Origin: Rhynochetos jubatus
Taxonomy: Eukaryota > Chordata > Aves > Eurypygiformes > Rhynochetidae
Assembly: GCA_027574665.1 (NCBI GenBank)
Contig: CM050668.1
Location: 4,346,001-4,410,000 of the forward strand
Direction: 5' to 3'
DNA: 64,000 nucleotides
In this document: one piece after another, positions 10,743-24,289 of the stretch
Layout: every line of letters begins with the position of its first letter
How positions within the stretch are numbered: the first letter of the stretch is position 1
Translations under genes and position numbers: made by a program
Notes under the pieces: model-generated
Told to the model about the DNA's origin: nothing
Database searches by the model: none
What the model saw: only the letters and a program-made list of their open reading frames with translations

Positions 10743-13700
10743 GCCATGGCATTATGGATCATCAAGGACGTCTCTTGCGTTGAGAAGCAAGCGTCCAGCA
10801 TGCAGGGAGGTGACCCAGTCACCAGCAAATATGTGGTTGAAGAAATGAATGTGGGATGAATGTGGGTAGGTGGCTGTAAAAGCAGTGGGAATGACTGAAG
10901 TGTACAGAAGCAATTGCTGACATAACGCAGTCATCATGGCAGATCTAAAGGTTAGTTAGTGATGTTTGATAGATAAAGCATCAAAACATTGGGTACAGCG
11001 GATAAATGAATGATATCAAATAATGTCATGTAGTCAAGCACACTGTTTTAACAGAAGACTGTGGTTAAACTTAGTTTGGAGAAGAAATCCTGATAGTTTA
11101 TAAATTGGAGTAAGATGCTGATCTGAAAGATAATGGTGGAAAGAAGCTGCAGTGACTTCATGGGTGTGAGAGGGTGGCTGCTGATCGGTGGCGGTGGGTG
11201 AGGTGTAAGTCTACGTGCATGTTTCCAGCTCTTCAGAGACTCGGATGTTTCTCAGGCTTCTGTAGTTGGCCATAGGTGGTGGCTTAAAGAATTGAGTCCT
11301 TGGTAGCAGAAAAACATGCTCAGTTAGGGACATCTGCACCAGACCAGGATACTGCAGATTTCCTTTGAGGATGGTCCAGAACTGCCAAGAAATGGAGCTG
11401 CTCAGACCCTGGGCGGCAGTGGCCAACCCGCACCAGCAAGCATGGTGTGCCTCGGGTCCAGAGCTGCCTGCCCCAAAGATGGGGACCCTTGGTGTTGGTC
11501 TGGATGAGAGATGGCACCTGGTGGCAGGTACAGGGGAGAAGAGATGAAACCAGAGATGTGGTGAAGCAGGGAGGTATCCCATGGGTTCCTAGGGTTGCTA
11601 TGAATTAGGGTGTGTAACATCTCTTTTTCTGGAATCAAACATCAGGGCTATCAAAAAAATCCATCTGGAAACATGAAGCAACCTTTCCTATTTTCCCAGT
11701 TTCCAGCTACTGTGTTGTTTTCCAGTCTATTTTTTCCCTGTACCTCATACAAATGCGGTCATTTTATAGACTTCATCATTAATGATGGTGTGCAGTCAAG
11801 CACTGCCTAATTTGCAGTTCTAACTTCAGGATTTGTTGATCACTTTTCCTACTGGGTTAAGTATTTAGAAACATTTTCCTGTTCCATTGCAGTTGTTTTA
11901 TTTTTGGCATAAGTGATATGGACAGAGAGAGGGGGAAAAGCATAAATATTTGTCATAAGTGTCAAGTGCATGACATTTGAGAATTTTTTTTATTGCTTTC
12001 ATGTGCCTGTGCCCCTGGATGGGGAATTTCTTCTGAAAGGTCAAAACTTTTTGAGGACGCAGCTTCCCAGGGGGCTGAGGCTTTCAGCTGAATGGGAAGG
12101 CTGTACCATGCCAGCTGGGAGCTGCTCATCCCAGAAACTTGCTGGTTTAGGGAGTAAACCTGGCTGCATATGAATCCTTTGATGATATTTCTTGATGGCA
12201 TGCAGCACATGAGCTGAGTCATGCCTTGTGGATAAAGGTGTGGTTTGTTGAGGACTTGTTTCTTTTGGGTTCCTGCCCTGGGCAGGCATTATTTTAGGAT
12301 GAGTACCTATGAAATAGTTGTAGTTCTCTTTGCCAGAAGCCATGTGGGATTAACTGAGTTTATCTCTGGGGTGGCTTCAGTGTTTGCAGATTGGTGGCTG
12401 TGTTCAGGGAAGGCTGTGAAATGTGGTGATTAATTCTTCAATATTGTTCAGAAAGTTTCTGGTGTAGTTGTTAGCTAACTAACAGTGACTGCTCTAATTA
12501 TTCTGGTGTGAGTGTAAACAATGAGGCTGCAATGTGCCACTGCCTGCTGGAGCAGCACTGGAATATGTATCTTTGAGATGTAGGCATCCTTCCCCTTTTC
12601 CCTGTTCCCGTGCTGTATTCTCTGCGCAGCAGCCATGTTTGTCTTGGACAAGCAGGAAAACTGGAAGCCCAGACTTCCTTGCTGCTGGTGCTGAGTGGGC
12701 AACCGCTCGCCTGAGGCCACTGGAGCCAAACTCATTGCCTCACTACATTTTTTTGTTGCTACCTTCTGCGATCCCTGTCTCCAGCAGTTTCCCCTGACTC
12801 ATACCAGTATAAGTGAGGAGGACCATGCCCTGTCCTTTTCAGCTGGCAGCAGAGCCTGGGCTCTTAATGGGAGTCCTTGCTGCAGAGCGGGGATGGGGCA
12901 GAGGGAGCTGTATGAAGTCATCAGGAGCAGGCTGTGTGCCAAGGTGGAGGGAAGAAAGAACCTCCCTGAAACCCACAGTTCCTGTGTAATATCCCGTGAA
13001 TGTTTCTAGGGTGTGGTGATTTTCTCAGCCGAGTGACCCCCTAATTGTGTGACCTTGTGAGGACAAGGCATTAATGACATGTTTTGGATGGGTGTTAGGT
13101 CCCTGTTTCCGTGGGGAAACTGTGCAGGGCAAGACTCCTGACTTCGCACATCTGTGCAGATGACATTTTCCTCAACTTCAGGGGGAAAAAAACCCCTTCA
13201 TTTCTGGTGTTCTCACTTTACATGGGTTTCTGGTATGTCTATTGAAGCAAGTTCTACAGACCCACAAGGCTTTCGACTGGAGAAGGATGATTTGGTATGT
13301 AGGATGTTAAATTAACACAAAGAACACTCATTCCCTTGTTTTCTCTGGCTACAGATTTCCTTGGTAACCTGGAGCTCCAATCCACAGTTAGACCCAAACA
13401 TTGAGTGCTTAGCATGGGTGTTAAACTAGGAGCAGACACGAGGGGCTCAGCTGGGGTGGGAAAAGAAGGAATCAAGAAGTGCTGTATAACACCTTTTGAG
13501 GATGTGCTAGTGTTGGATTTGTGACTGCCGGTGACTGGTGACGGTGTGCATCAGTTGTACCAAAGGGGTCATGTTCTAGTGACCTGGACTTCGGTACCGA
13601 ACTGTCAGATGTCAGCACTATATTGGAGAGTGCTCTGCAGTCAGATGCTGCTGTCTGTCCTCCTGGTGCTTCTCAGCTGTCCCTCCGTTGCAGGGATTAT

Positions 13701-13890
13701 TCATGATTTTATTGTGCAGCAAAGCTTGACCCAGCCACCCCATAGTTTGTCTTGGGTTTGCTCTGGTTTTGCGTGGTGTATGCATTAACAAAGACTGCTT
13801 TGCTGTTGATCCCTTGTAGTCATGAGATAGACTTTATCGGGGTGTCTGTTCTTCCCACCCCCTTCCGCCCTGGCTTGAGACAGTTCAGGT

Positions 13891-13910
13891 TTCTATTCTA
13901 TAGAATAGAA
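13891..13910. repeat. 20-bp perfect palindrome
   Basis: The sequence ttctattcta is followed directly by its exact reverse complement, with no spacer. Four-fold ttcta/tagaa content makes it low in complexity but longer than expected for a random palindrome. Confidence 0.9.
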
Positions 13911-16866
13911 GTGAGTCCTAAAACCACAGAAGAGCTGGTGAGGATAGGGTTTTCAATATACAAGTAGCATGGGCACAGCCGTGTGAAGCCACAGTTGTGG
14001 GCTGTCAGGTCTACAGTAGATAAAGCTGAAGGAATCAGGCAGCAGCAGGAAAAAAAAATGTGCCAGCACAGCTTTGCAGAGTACTGTGTGCATGCATACC
14101 TACCTGAGGCTGGCTCTAATTACCAGCTCCCATGCTGTTCTGCTGCTGCATCCAGCTCTGTCAAGTTACTCTCAACTAGCTCCTGCCTTTGTGCTTCCTC
14201 ACCATGGTACTGGCAACACACAGGCATCACTGGAGCTTTTCTCCTGCCTCTGGACCTCCTGATGTGCTAGATGCAGCTGGTGGTCTTAGTCTGATCTGCA
14301 GCTCTAATGTGGGCTCTCAGAGAGAAATTGGGATACTCAAAGGGACCCCTGCTAGAAGAGGATCTGTAGCTGTTGCTTCGTGCTGAGTGTCTGCTACCAG
14401 ACGCTCCCTTCCCCTCCTATGACCCTGGCACATGGGGCCTTGCCTGTTTGTGGACATGAGCTGAAAGCTGCCTCCTTATTAGGAGCCTGGGATGGATGTG
14501 ATCTGAGGATGAATCACAGTTCCATTAGGGAAGGAGGCTTCCTTGACGCAGCATGTGAAAAGCAATTGATGGTAACACGAAAGAAAAGGATAGATTTGCC
14601 CCTCAAGGGAGTTGAGTGCTGCCTTGGAAAAGTGTATTCAGCTTTTTCAGAGCTTCCCTCCGTGTCTCTTGTGAATGGTTCCAGATCAGTGTGGAAAAGA
14701 GGACTGGGTTTGGATACTGGTGATACAGAAGTCAGTAGCCCTGTGCCAAAGAAATCAAGGTACTTGAGAGGCAGCAGATTCTGGTGCAGTGTTCCTGTGA
14801 CAAAAATTATTACAGCACACATTCAGAAACCAGCTACTTAGTCTTAATTTTGGCACTTCTAACACTGCCTTCTGGTAATGCTGTCTTGGGTAGTGCTGTT
14901 CTGTGGTGGTGTTTGTGCTGGAACCAGGGGTTTGGGTCTGCCTGTGCTAATGGTGTGCCTGCCTCAAGTGGCAGTACGAGGACAGAAGATTCATCCGTGA
15001 CCTCTTGCTGATGGGATACTTTGATGCTGAAGTCAGGACTGACCCTTCTGTAGGTGTCAGGTAGCTCGACTGACAAAGGTTAATAATATCTGAGGCTCCC
15101 AGCACTGCAAGGCAGAGTGTAAAACAGACCTGGGGTGAAGTTTTTTTACTTGCTGTGTCAGCACCTCATCCCCAGGCTGACAGATGGGGCTAGAGAAGTG
15201 GAAGCTGTCCGAGTACAGCTTGTCAGGCCAACCCTTGTTTGTGTTCCTCTCTTCAGGGCTGAGGTACAGAGCTGCTGCCTGTGCAGTGTGTGATTTGTTG
15301 GAATGGTGAGAACAAGGTCCTCTGGCTCAGCTTGTCTAATGTGCACAGCGCTGGCAGAGGAAAGGCTGAGGAAGTGTGAACATCTGAGGAAAGAAGGGGA
15401 AGGAAGGGTTTTATGCTAACTTGAGAAGGCTTATAGCTTCCTCTATGGAGCCGTCAGGTCAGCCCAGTCCATTCAAGGGTGTGATGTAGGCTTTGCCTGC
15501 CTTTGTCCTTTAGTAGTGGTCATGAACTTCAGTGCTGTCAGCTGGCAAATCAGGCCCTGTTACTACAGTGCACTTACATGTCAGAGAGATCAGGAATCTC
15601 TTCCAGCATGTTTCCATACTCTAATCAGGTTTCTGCTTCTTCCTCTCATACAGTATTGATGTGAGCAGTGCTTGTAATTTGCCTTGAAGCAATAGTAAAA
15701 AGGCATGGTTTATTCATAGCAATTGCTGAGGGTCCGTTCCTTAATGCCAGATAGATTGATTTAAGTCAGACTACAGAATGGAACTGGCATTTTTGTGCTA
15801 ACTTTCAGAATTCAGTTTCCAAGGAGCCAAAAAGTGTGCATGCTCCACCCAAATGCCACTGTAGTTAACAAGCTACCATCCAGAATGATTATCTTGGATG
15901 CAAAGGGGCAATATACCATTAAGCCCCACCAGTGGGAATTAATAGTTCTGTGGCATGTCCTCCCAGCCACTGAATGATGAATGAGCAAAACCAGTGCTGC
16001 TTTCCCCATGCTCTTCCAAACCTCTGTCTGCTTGCCTCATTGTTGCTTGTGTTAAGAGCGTAAACTTCACAGCAGGGACCAGGGTTTTCTCTGTGCAGCA
16101 TCAGGCACGGGTGATGACTGAGTCTGAAATGCTACAGTGATGGAAAATCAGCCTCCAGATCTGAGTCAAAGAACTGCAGATGCTCTGAGGACGCAAGGCC
16201 AAAGGGCTGTTAGTTACCCAAAGCAGAGACGTCGCTAGCTAGAGTAGTGTGTTGCTGGGCTGCCTTTGATTCAGTGCCCGCCCAGCTTCCCTTGGGAAGC
16301 CCCCTCCCTTCATTCCCAGAGAGGTCCCTGGCCCTTGCTGCTCTCGGGGCTGCAGCAGCTCGCCCTTGCCCGCTGATCGCAGTGGATGCACCAGACTCCT
16401 GGTAATGGCAGGGCTGCAGCGCCAAGGAATTTCTGAGGTTTTTCTGTGAGCTGGGTAAAAACACCTGGATTCATTGAGGGTGTGTTGTGGTTGCTGCAAA
16501 GTGCTGAGGCTTTCATTCCACTGAGATCTTGTGGAGGAAAGGAAATCTTCCAGAGTCTTTAATATTCCATGTTCTTTAAGTATGAATAAATATTTCCTTG
16601 GCCTGAAACATTCCCTGCTGTGAAATCCATTCCAGTTTCTTTGTCTGAGACAATCAGTCTCCTTCCTTCTCTCTCTCCTCCCATGCCCTAGCTTTTATTA
16701 ACCTAGAAATGTACTGACACTTCACCATCAAACTGGTTTCTAGCATGTTAGGGAGCTCTGCAGAGTGTCTCTGCAAGTTGTCAGAGTAGCTGCATGCAAG
16801 AGAAGAGGAAGATGGCTCAGAGTTTTTTCATCTCCTGGGGAATTTGCTTTTCCTAGCTGATGGCGC

Positions 16867-16879
16867 TGTGTGTGTGTGT
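16867..16879 (+). repeat. (TG)6 microsatellite
   Basis: A perfect short TG dinucleotide run in intron 1. Confidence 0.85.
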
Positions 16880-18600
16880 CTGACAGCTCTGTCCATGTGC
16901 ATCCAATCCCCTCTAAAGGAAGGGTATGGGATTGGAAAGTCAATGAAGAAAGCTATTTCATCATTGTGCTTGAACACATTTATGTGGGCGGTGCTCCCTC
17001 CTGTAGAGAATCCCTGTCCCACCATGCAGGAGTACTGATTTGAGTCTCTCTGAAGCTGTCTGTTCCAGTGCCATGACCTGTGGATCACTCAGTGCCTCTG
17101 CAGTTCTTGTCTTACATTCTTGGCAAGAAGCCTGTGACTTGTATTAAGCCCCATCCTGCTCCACTCTCCAGGAGGCTGAGTTGTCTAACACGTTCTCGTA
17201 AGAGTGTTTTGCTTCATCTGTGGGGTTTCTGTGCTTCCCTGATTTACTCTGGTTCCAGAGGGGCAGGAGGCCCGAGTGAAGCCCCTGTGTTTTTCAGAAG
17301 CAGGTACAGGTGACTGTGCCTTTCAGGACGAACTGAGCTCTTGCCAGCAGCTGAAGGCATCTTGCTTGTACCTGGACAATTTGTGCCTTGAAGCAAAGTC
17401 ATCCCAGCCACTGTGTACTTCCTGACATTGAGAAGCACCATGTCCAGCAGCAATTTGGTTATTCCCAAGTCCATGACCTCCTGTGAACCCTTCTGCAGCC
17501 CTGGTATCTCCCAAGCTGAGCACTGCTGGCTGTTGGGAACTTGGTGTCCAGGTTGAGGCACTCATGGTCAGCCAGCTCTGAGGCACATGGCACATTGGCT
17601 CTCCTGGTGGCTTCCAACCTCACAGGCTCTGGCTGTTCCTGCCCTGCACAGCTCAACCCCTGGCTAGACAGTCCTGTGGAGATTCACCAGAGCCAAAGGC
17701 TTGGTGGGGCTTGGCTGAGCAGCTCCTGGCGGCAGGCAGGAAGCCAAGAGCTGGAGCACAGGCTGAGCAGGAGGGGATGAGGAGAAGCATACCCAAAGGG
17801 AACTCTGAAGATGTTTTGAAGTCACTGGGAAGTCTGAACAGCCATAGCAACACTCGGTTGAGGAGCCTGGCCTGCAGAAGCTGGAGCCTCAAAGGATGTG
17901 ACAGGGAAAGGGTGAAATGGCCATCTGTTGTCGTGAAGACCTGGGCAATATGGCCTTGGGAATCCACATCCTCTTTGCCTTGTTCCTGTGTGAAGCTGTG
18001 GCTGTTGGGAACATGGAACAGCTGCAGCAAGGGCTGTCCCATGGTCAAGGAGTAAGTGTGGCATCAGTAAAATCCCAGAAGCAAGCCAGTCTTCTGAGTC
18101 ACTTCTTCAGAAACAGCCGGGTGCTCCCTGGGCTTGTCTGAGAGGTGGCTGTCTATTCTTCATCCCAGTCCCATTCCCCACACAGAAATTGCCACAAGCA
18201 GTGTCATAGTAGAAGGGATGCCCAAGGTGTCTGTGGACTTTGGGCCCCCTCACTTCAGATTCCTCTGGAACTGCAACTTGACATCTCCCAGGCATGTGGG
18301 GTGATGTTGATGAAAGGAGGTTCCTTGCATTAAAGCCAGAGGGACTGCAGCTGCTCCTTCATGTATGAAACTGGAAGCTGTTGGGCTTGCTACACCTCTC
18401 ATGCTGGCGAGCAGCTGCTCTGTCCCCTGGTGCCAGGCAGGTCCCGTATCTGGCTCCACAGTGCGTTAAACCAAACATGCTCTCATGATTAGGGTGGGCA
18501 GAGCCTCTCTCCTGTCAAACTGTTCTGGCTACAATTTTGTCTGCTTAGAAACGTGTCACTTTTCCAGCCTTTCAAGCCCACCTCCCAAAGAACGTGGGCA

Positions 18601-18850
18601 TTGTAAGTATTTAGACATATACTAGGAATTACGTAATTAAAACCCTTTTACTTTTCTTGTTTGAGTTTTTTAATTCCTTTGATTTAAAGGCTGGTAGTAG
18701 CTAATTGGATTCTGGGCCAGACTTGCACAGGCAGCCGGGGGGGAGGGACTGCAAATGAGCCTAGCCAGGAAATTGCACATTTAAATATAGTTCTTGGTAG
18801 GGTCAGCAAAGCACCCACGGGGCAAATTAAGAATAAAATTTATGCTGTAA
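18601..18850. promoter_or_regulatory. Candidate regulatory block in intron 1 with a D-box palindrome
   Basis: This A/T-rich block differs from the surrounding GC-richer intron. It contains the 12-bp palindrome aattacgtaatt at 18627-18638, whose core ttacgtaa is the consensus for PAR-bZIP and NFIL3 factors. It also has tttgat TCF-like and taaatatag MEF2-like motifs. No coding potential is seen. Regulatory function is inference from motif density. Confidence 0.25.
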
Positions 18851-20795
18851 TGTGTTCATTTAGCTGCAGACACCTAAGGGAAACAAAAAGGAAACTCAGG
18901 AGTGAGGGGAGCAAATTGAAGGGTTGGTGTCCCTCCTGCAGGGCAATTTGTGTACTGCTGCAGGTCTCTCCAGGCAGTAGCATGCTTCTGTCCCCTGGGT
19001 TGGCTGCTGCATTGGCCAGTTCTAAGAAAAAACTACTGTGAAGGGATTTTTGGCTTGTTTTGGAGGGAGTGGTTTCACTGGGGGATGTAAATCCATAGCT
19101 CACACAATACAATGGGGCTGCTACCACTGTTACCAGCTTTGGCACAGACCGCCTGGCTCTCACTGTCCATCAGGGGGTAGGAAGATGAGACCAAACACCA
19201 CCTTGTTGGCACTATTCAGGTTAACTAGGGACATTCCCTGTGAGGCTGCTGCTTTCTCCCCAAATGAGTGACTAGGATGGTGCTTCCTGTTCCCATGGGT
19301 ACTGACCACTTTCTCTGAACTGGTATGCTGGGAAGGTGATTGGACTCAGTGGCAGGAGCTGGATTCAACCTGAATAAAGGGAATTCAGGGAAGTGGAGCT
19401 CTGGATTTTTCCCTTTGGAAATCTCCAGCCTTGTGTTTTTCCTATTGGCACTTGTGGCCCTTTTAGCAGGGGGACAAGATCACTGTCCCTGCTGTGGACC
19501 TGAGCGAGGAAAGCAGTGTGTAAAGAAGCTGAAGCTGAGATGCAGGACACAGCACATCTGGAGTAACCTCTGGATGAAAGCCACCACTCTTCTTGAGTTT
19601 GACTCACATGGGCATTAGTTTTCCAGTCCTGTTTGTCCCTTGATTCCTGCATGGCCAGTGGGATGTGCAGCAGAGCTCACCTACTCCTTGGCGGCACTTT
19701 AAGAACAGCCTGAATTGCCTTTGGCAATTTCAGTTTCTCCTTAAGGCTAAGGTAAAGAAATACTGCCAGTGATGGGAGATGCAGAAGAGCAGCTTGTTTT
19801 GTGTTCCCCAGGACCTCAGACCCAGCCCTCAGTGCTCTCCCTTTTGTTTTGACCATCTGCCCAGGGGAAGGCCATGTGCCCAAGGAGGCAGAGCTTGTCA
19901 GGAAGGCCTGATCCTACACCCCTCCTGCGGCTGGAGGGCTGCAGAGCTGTTGGCTGTTCAGTCTAGCTGGAATAAGATTTCACAAAAGGAATTGTTAAGG
20001 AAGCAGCAAAATTAATTTATTTTTTTTTTAATCTGGAAGTATGATTCATCTCCTGAGTGGTCAGTTTGTCACAGATGAACCTGGTGAAAAATCACAGCTC
20101 TGTGTCACCTGATGGGCTTTTCCTTGCTGCTGCTCCCTAAACAGACATAGGCTTGTTTGTGCCTGTACCAGCTGGGACCAGACTCTCATGGGAGTTCAGC
20201 ACCCACTTAAATGTGCTGGCCTTTTGGGGATAACTTCTCAAGCTCTCTTTTTAAGGCCTGCTTTGATTATGAGCTCTTTGAGCCAAAACTGATCTTTCAG
20301 TATGTCTCACAGCATTCAGCACGGTGGGGCAGTGAGCTCTCTATTAATTGGTGCTGCTGCCAGGCTATTGAAAAGTTGTAATAACTTGGCCAGATTTTCA
20401 AGTGCTGATTGAGGTGCTCTGCCTTGATGCCAAACAAAGGAAAGCTAATTAGTGTGAACCAAGGAGAACAAGCTGGCCTGAAGGAAGTATCATTAAGGTT
20501 CTCCTCAGGCCCCCGGTCAGCCCATGTCAAATCACAGCTGCAGCAACCTCTACATTTCTTCCTCCTTCAGTTAAATTACCACCAAATGATTTCTTGCAAG
20601 TGTAACCACCTTTTATACCAAGAGAATGAATCCTGGCTGTTTAAACCCAAATAACAGAGGTTGGGCTGGGATTGGAGAAGCAAATAGGAAAGGACAGTTT
20701 CTTCCCTTGCCCTTTCCTTGCTCCGTAACACTGTACGGAGTGTTTGTGTTGGCTTCCCGCTGACCCTGTGCTGGGGTTTACCATGGGGCTGGGAA

Positions 20796-20809
20796 TGTGT
20801 GTGTGTGTG
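20796..20809 (+). repeat. (TG)7 microsatellite
   Basis: A perfect short TG dinucleotide run in intron 1. Confidence 0.85.
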
Positions 20810-22489
20810 GTTTATCCTCTCTAATACCATATGAGGTGGGTGTTGGGGGTGCCTCAACTTCCCTGTGTGGCCGGCAGGTATGGCACAAGTCGTGCTTTCT
20901 GTGCAATGCTTGTCATGTGGCAGAGATGAATTCCCTACGGTGTTGAGGAGGCTGAAAAAATAAATAGCTTCCAAATGGTGGTAGACAAATTCAGTGATGC
21001 TCTCTCAGGCCTCAGATGACTGCTTGAAGCTGGGAGGTGCTGTTAGGAGGACAAACTCTGAGCTTTTCCTGATTATCATTACTATATTAAGGCTCTTAAT
21101 TTCTGTACCAGCACCCCTCCAAGCATCCGCTACTGGCCTCTGTTGGAGATGGAAATGAGGGCAAGGTGGATACATGGCCTGACTCAGAATGACTTTTCCT
21201 ATAAATGATGTGCTGGCTTGTTTTCTAGAAACTCTTGACCTACATCTCAAACTTAGTGCTGGCTCAGGAAGGAAGAGCAGTGGCGAGTCTGCAATGCGTG
21301 AGTGTGGAGCTTCATCGTTTTCTCTTGCAGCTCCTTCTCAAGATGAGGAGTCTTGGTGTCAGCTGATGGGACTAGAACCATTGAAACCACAGCTTGCTGG
21401 GAAAAAAATAAAAATATCCTGATTTCCTTCTGAAACCAGACCCCACGTGAAAGACACAGAGCAGATGTGTGGCTGTCTCTGTCCTGCCTCCCACCCTGCC
21501 CCCTATCAGCTTCTGGAGCCTTGGTCCTGGACTCGGGTGTTTTGCAGTGGTTAAGGCTTCAAAGGTTTGTTACAAGTTTTCAGGGAAATGGATGCCTGGG
21601 TAGAGCGGGAAGATGTTATGGTGAGGGAAAGGTGAGGAGTTCCAGTCATTATTTCTGCTCATACCAGGACAAGATGATTTAACACTGCTTGCCATCTTCA
21701 GTCTCTTCCCTGCCATCCTTCTAGTACCATTCTTTCCCTTTACCTGCCCAGGCCGCTTGGTCCTTCTGGCGGGGGGCTGGGCTGCTCAAAGCTTGGCTCA
21801 TTTTGGAGGTGCAGAGGCACAGCGATGCTGGGGTATGTGGAGACGGAGCCTCAGAGCTGCTGCACGCTCTCTGCGATGAAGCAGAGAGCTGAGGGAGACT
21901 GGCATGGTGGAGGTCCAGGATGCAGGTAGCTTGCCTGGCCACAACTTTGTACAGAAACCTGGACCCTAGGGAGACACCTTAGGAGCCTTCACAGGGCTGC
22001 CAGCAAGGCCAGCTTGCGTGATGCCACGTGGCCATGCCGTTGCTACGCCAATTCAGCTGGTGTTAGTTTTCCTTCTCTAGGATGTTGGACTGTGGTCCCG
22101 GGCCTTTCTGTGACCATTTTTCCCTTTAAAAGTTAATATGGGGAGTAAATATGGAACAGAGAAATAAACCCCTGAAAGATACATAATGGTACAGTCTCCA
22201 GCTGGACACAGCTCCCCAGGAAACAGAATTGGTGGTGCTCTTTTTAACACTTCATCACCCATCCTCCAGCAGTCCCCAGGCAGGCAGTATGGAACCCCTG
22301 CTGCACAGAAGGAGGAAGATGCTGTGCTTTGAGGTCAGGGTGAATGCAACCATGTCAGATCCAGGCACGAATGTATCTGTGTGTCTTGGATCACAAACCG
22401 TTGAAGGGGTTGGTGGGATGTTTGCATGTGGGTAAGGAGTGGGCAAATGCAGTTTGACTTGGGTGCTGGCTATTAAAGAGTGAAGTGCA

Positions 22490-22710
22490 GAAAATAAAAT
22501 CCTCAGAGGAGATTTAATGACTGGGGAGAATAATTGTAAAGTACTTCAGAATATTAGCCAATGGCTGGATGCGTCTAATTAGCTTAATGAAGCTGGGTGG
22601 TTGGGTTCTTTTTTTAATCAAACAGATGGGCAAAACATTATGCACCAAAAAATGAGATCTGAATACAATGAATGCATTCAATTAGCAAATAAAAGACAGA
22701 GAAGGGGTTT
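22490..22710. promoter_or_regulatory. Candidate regulatory block in intron 1, homeodomain-like motifs
   Basis: An A/T-rich block holds several taat cores (ctaattagctt, tttaatca, caattagc), a ccaat motif and the 12-bp palindrome tgaatgcattca at 22669-22680. It resembles conserved developmental enhancers in composition only; conservation cannot be judged from one sequence. Confidence 0.25.
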
Positions 22711-24281
22711 GTTTTTCAACTTGAGAAGTGAGATTCTTCCTCACTGAATGCTCAAAAAGCACCTTAAGTGTCATGGTTTCTCAGAAGTCTGATGTTAGCA
22801 TGGCTATTTGTGGTGGCTTGGGTGTGAGGTGGGAGTCACCCTGGGGCTGGCCGCACCTGCGGGGGGTGAGCTGGTGGCAGCAATGCCTCGCCAGCCCCAG
22901 CACTGCTCCCGCGGCACAGAGCAGTCGGTGGCAGCTCTTGTGGGTTGGATTCCTCAAGGGCAGACTCAGTAGCAGTAATACTGCTTAACCCACGGCTCCA
23001 AAGCCTTTAACCTAAGTGTTTGCGTGATCACCTCTGTTTTGCAGAAGGGCAAAGCGAGGAAGAAGTAGCCCAAGGTTAAGCAGGGTGTAAGTTCAGTGTC
23101 GAATATACGGTGCTGGTCAAGGTGCCTTCAGTATTCAGGACACATGTGGAGCATTTCCCTGACGGCCTGTGCTTGTGTCATCCGTGCCTGGAGTTCCTGC
23201 AGCCACCCAGCTGTAATGCTGCTGGCCCTGGTCAGAGATCAATTCCTGCCACTGATTTCATTGGCCTTGCTGCAGTGCTGGCTCCTGTTCCTGCTGGTGC
23301 CCGTTACAACATGCATGCTCTTCTCCTAATCACTCTGACCAGTTTTCCTGTGCCATGGAAATCTGGTGCAAATCACCTTCCCTTGCGTCTGCAGACGGGA
23401 AACTCCTCTCCGTACGAACCTCAAGTGCCTATGTAGGTGTGTAATGTAGATCTGTAGTATCTCGGAGTCTTGCCAAGGCTGGGAGCATTTGCTCCAAGTC
23501 TAATGTTATAAACTGAACAAGCCATTTTGATATTAAGCCTATAATAATAACACCTTGTAGCTAAAGAGTATGTTTTTCTCCATCTGTGGATTACTCAGCT
23601 CTGTTCTTTTGAGGCAGTGTTTAACAAAAGCAGAGACTTTCCCAGACTATATTTAATTAAACAGAGCTCAGAGATCTTTTCCGCTTCGTTTCAATGCTGT
23701 GACTGTATTGCTCTACAGTCGTACCTCTAGGGCAGTTAGAAATGGAGTTCGTGCATGCCTGCACACAGGCCAGGTGGGTCACTGTCTCCTGCCCAGATGT
23801 GTCCAAGAGTGTGCTAATCCTGGAGGGGCTCACGTTTTTAGGGACCCACAGGAGCCAGCTGCTTTTTAGTGCGATGGGGAATATGGCACTGGGGCAGCCT
23901 CTGAAGGTGGATGTGGCCCATTCACGTGGCAGCTCAACTAACGTGCTTTACATTGCAACTAAGATTTGGGGTCCTAATTTCTACCTGTTTCACTTCCTGT
24001 GACTAATGTAGGCATAGGAGCATTTGGAGTACTATTTCTTGGCTATCAACAGTTAGATACCAAGTGGAGACTTCAGTTTGAAGGCTCCTTATTTCTGTCT
24101 TAGGAGGTATCTGTGAGCAGATGGTGATATGCTCTGGTTTTGCTTATTGTTGCAGATTATTTGCCAGATAATTTTTCTGACTAATCCTTTGGCCTGTACA
24201 CTGTTTAAAATCCTGGAGTCAGGTTTCTGGTAAAAACACTTGTGTTTGCAAATTTTAAAATCTGTTCCTGTGCCTGCTTGC

Positions 24282-24289
24282 TGACGTCA
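24282..24289. promoter_or_regulatory. Consensus full CRE (TGACGTCA)
   Basis: A perfect palindromic cAMP response element lies here. It sits inside a wider imperfect inverted repeat: tgctgacg (24279-24286) and cgtcagca (24291-24298). Occupancy by CREB/ATF is inference; an 8-bp match could be chance. Confidence 0.4.

Larger units (their letters stand above)
7861..18600 (+). other. CAMKK1 intron 1, proximal part, no gene recognised
   Basis: This is mixed-composition intron with T17 at 10726, a 20-bp palindrome at 13891 and a TG run at 16867. Open frames of up to about 185 codons (for example 9334-9891, +) have no family resemblance or splice logic. I see no interspersed repeat that I can name. 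Confidence 0.65.

Noticed and set aside
20721-20740. 7-bp inverted repeat (ctccgta/tacggag)
   Set aside because: Too short; expected by chance many times in 64 kb.
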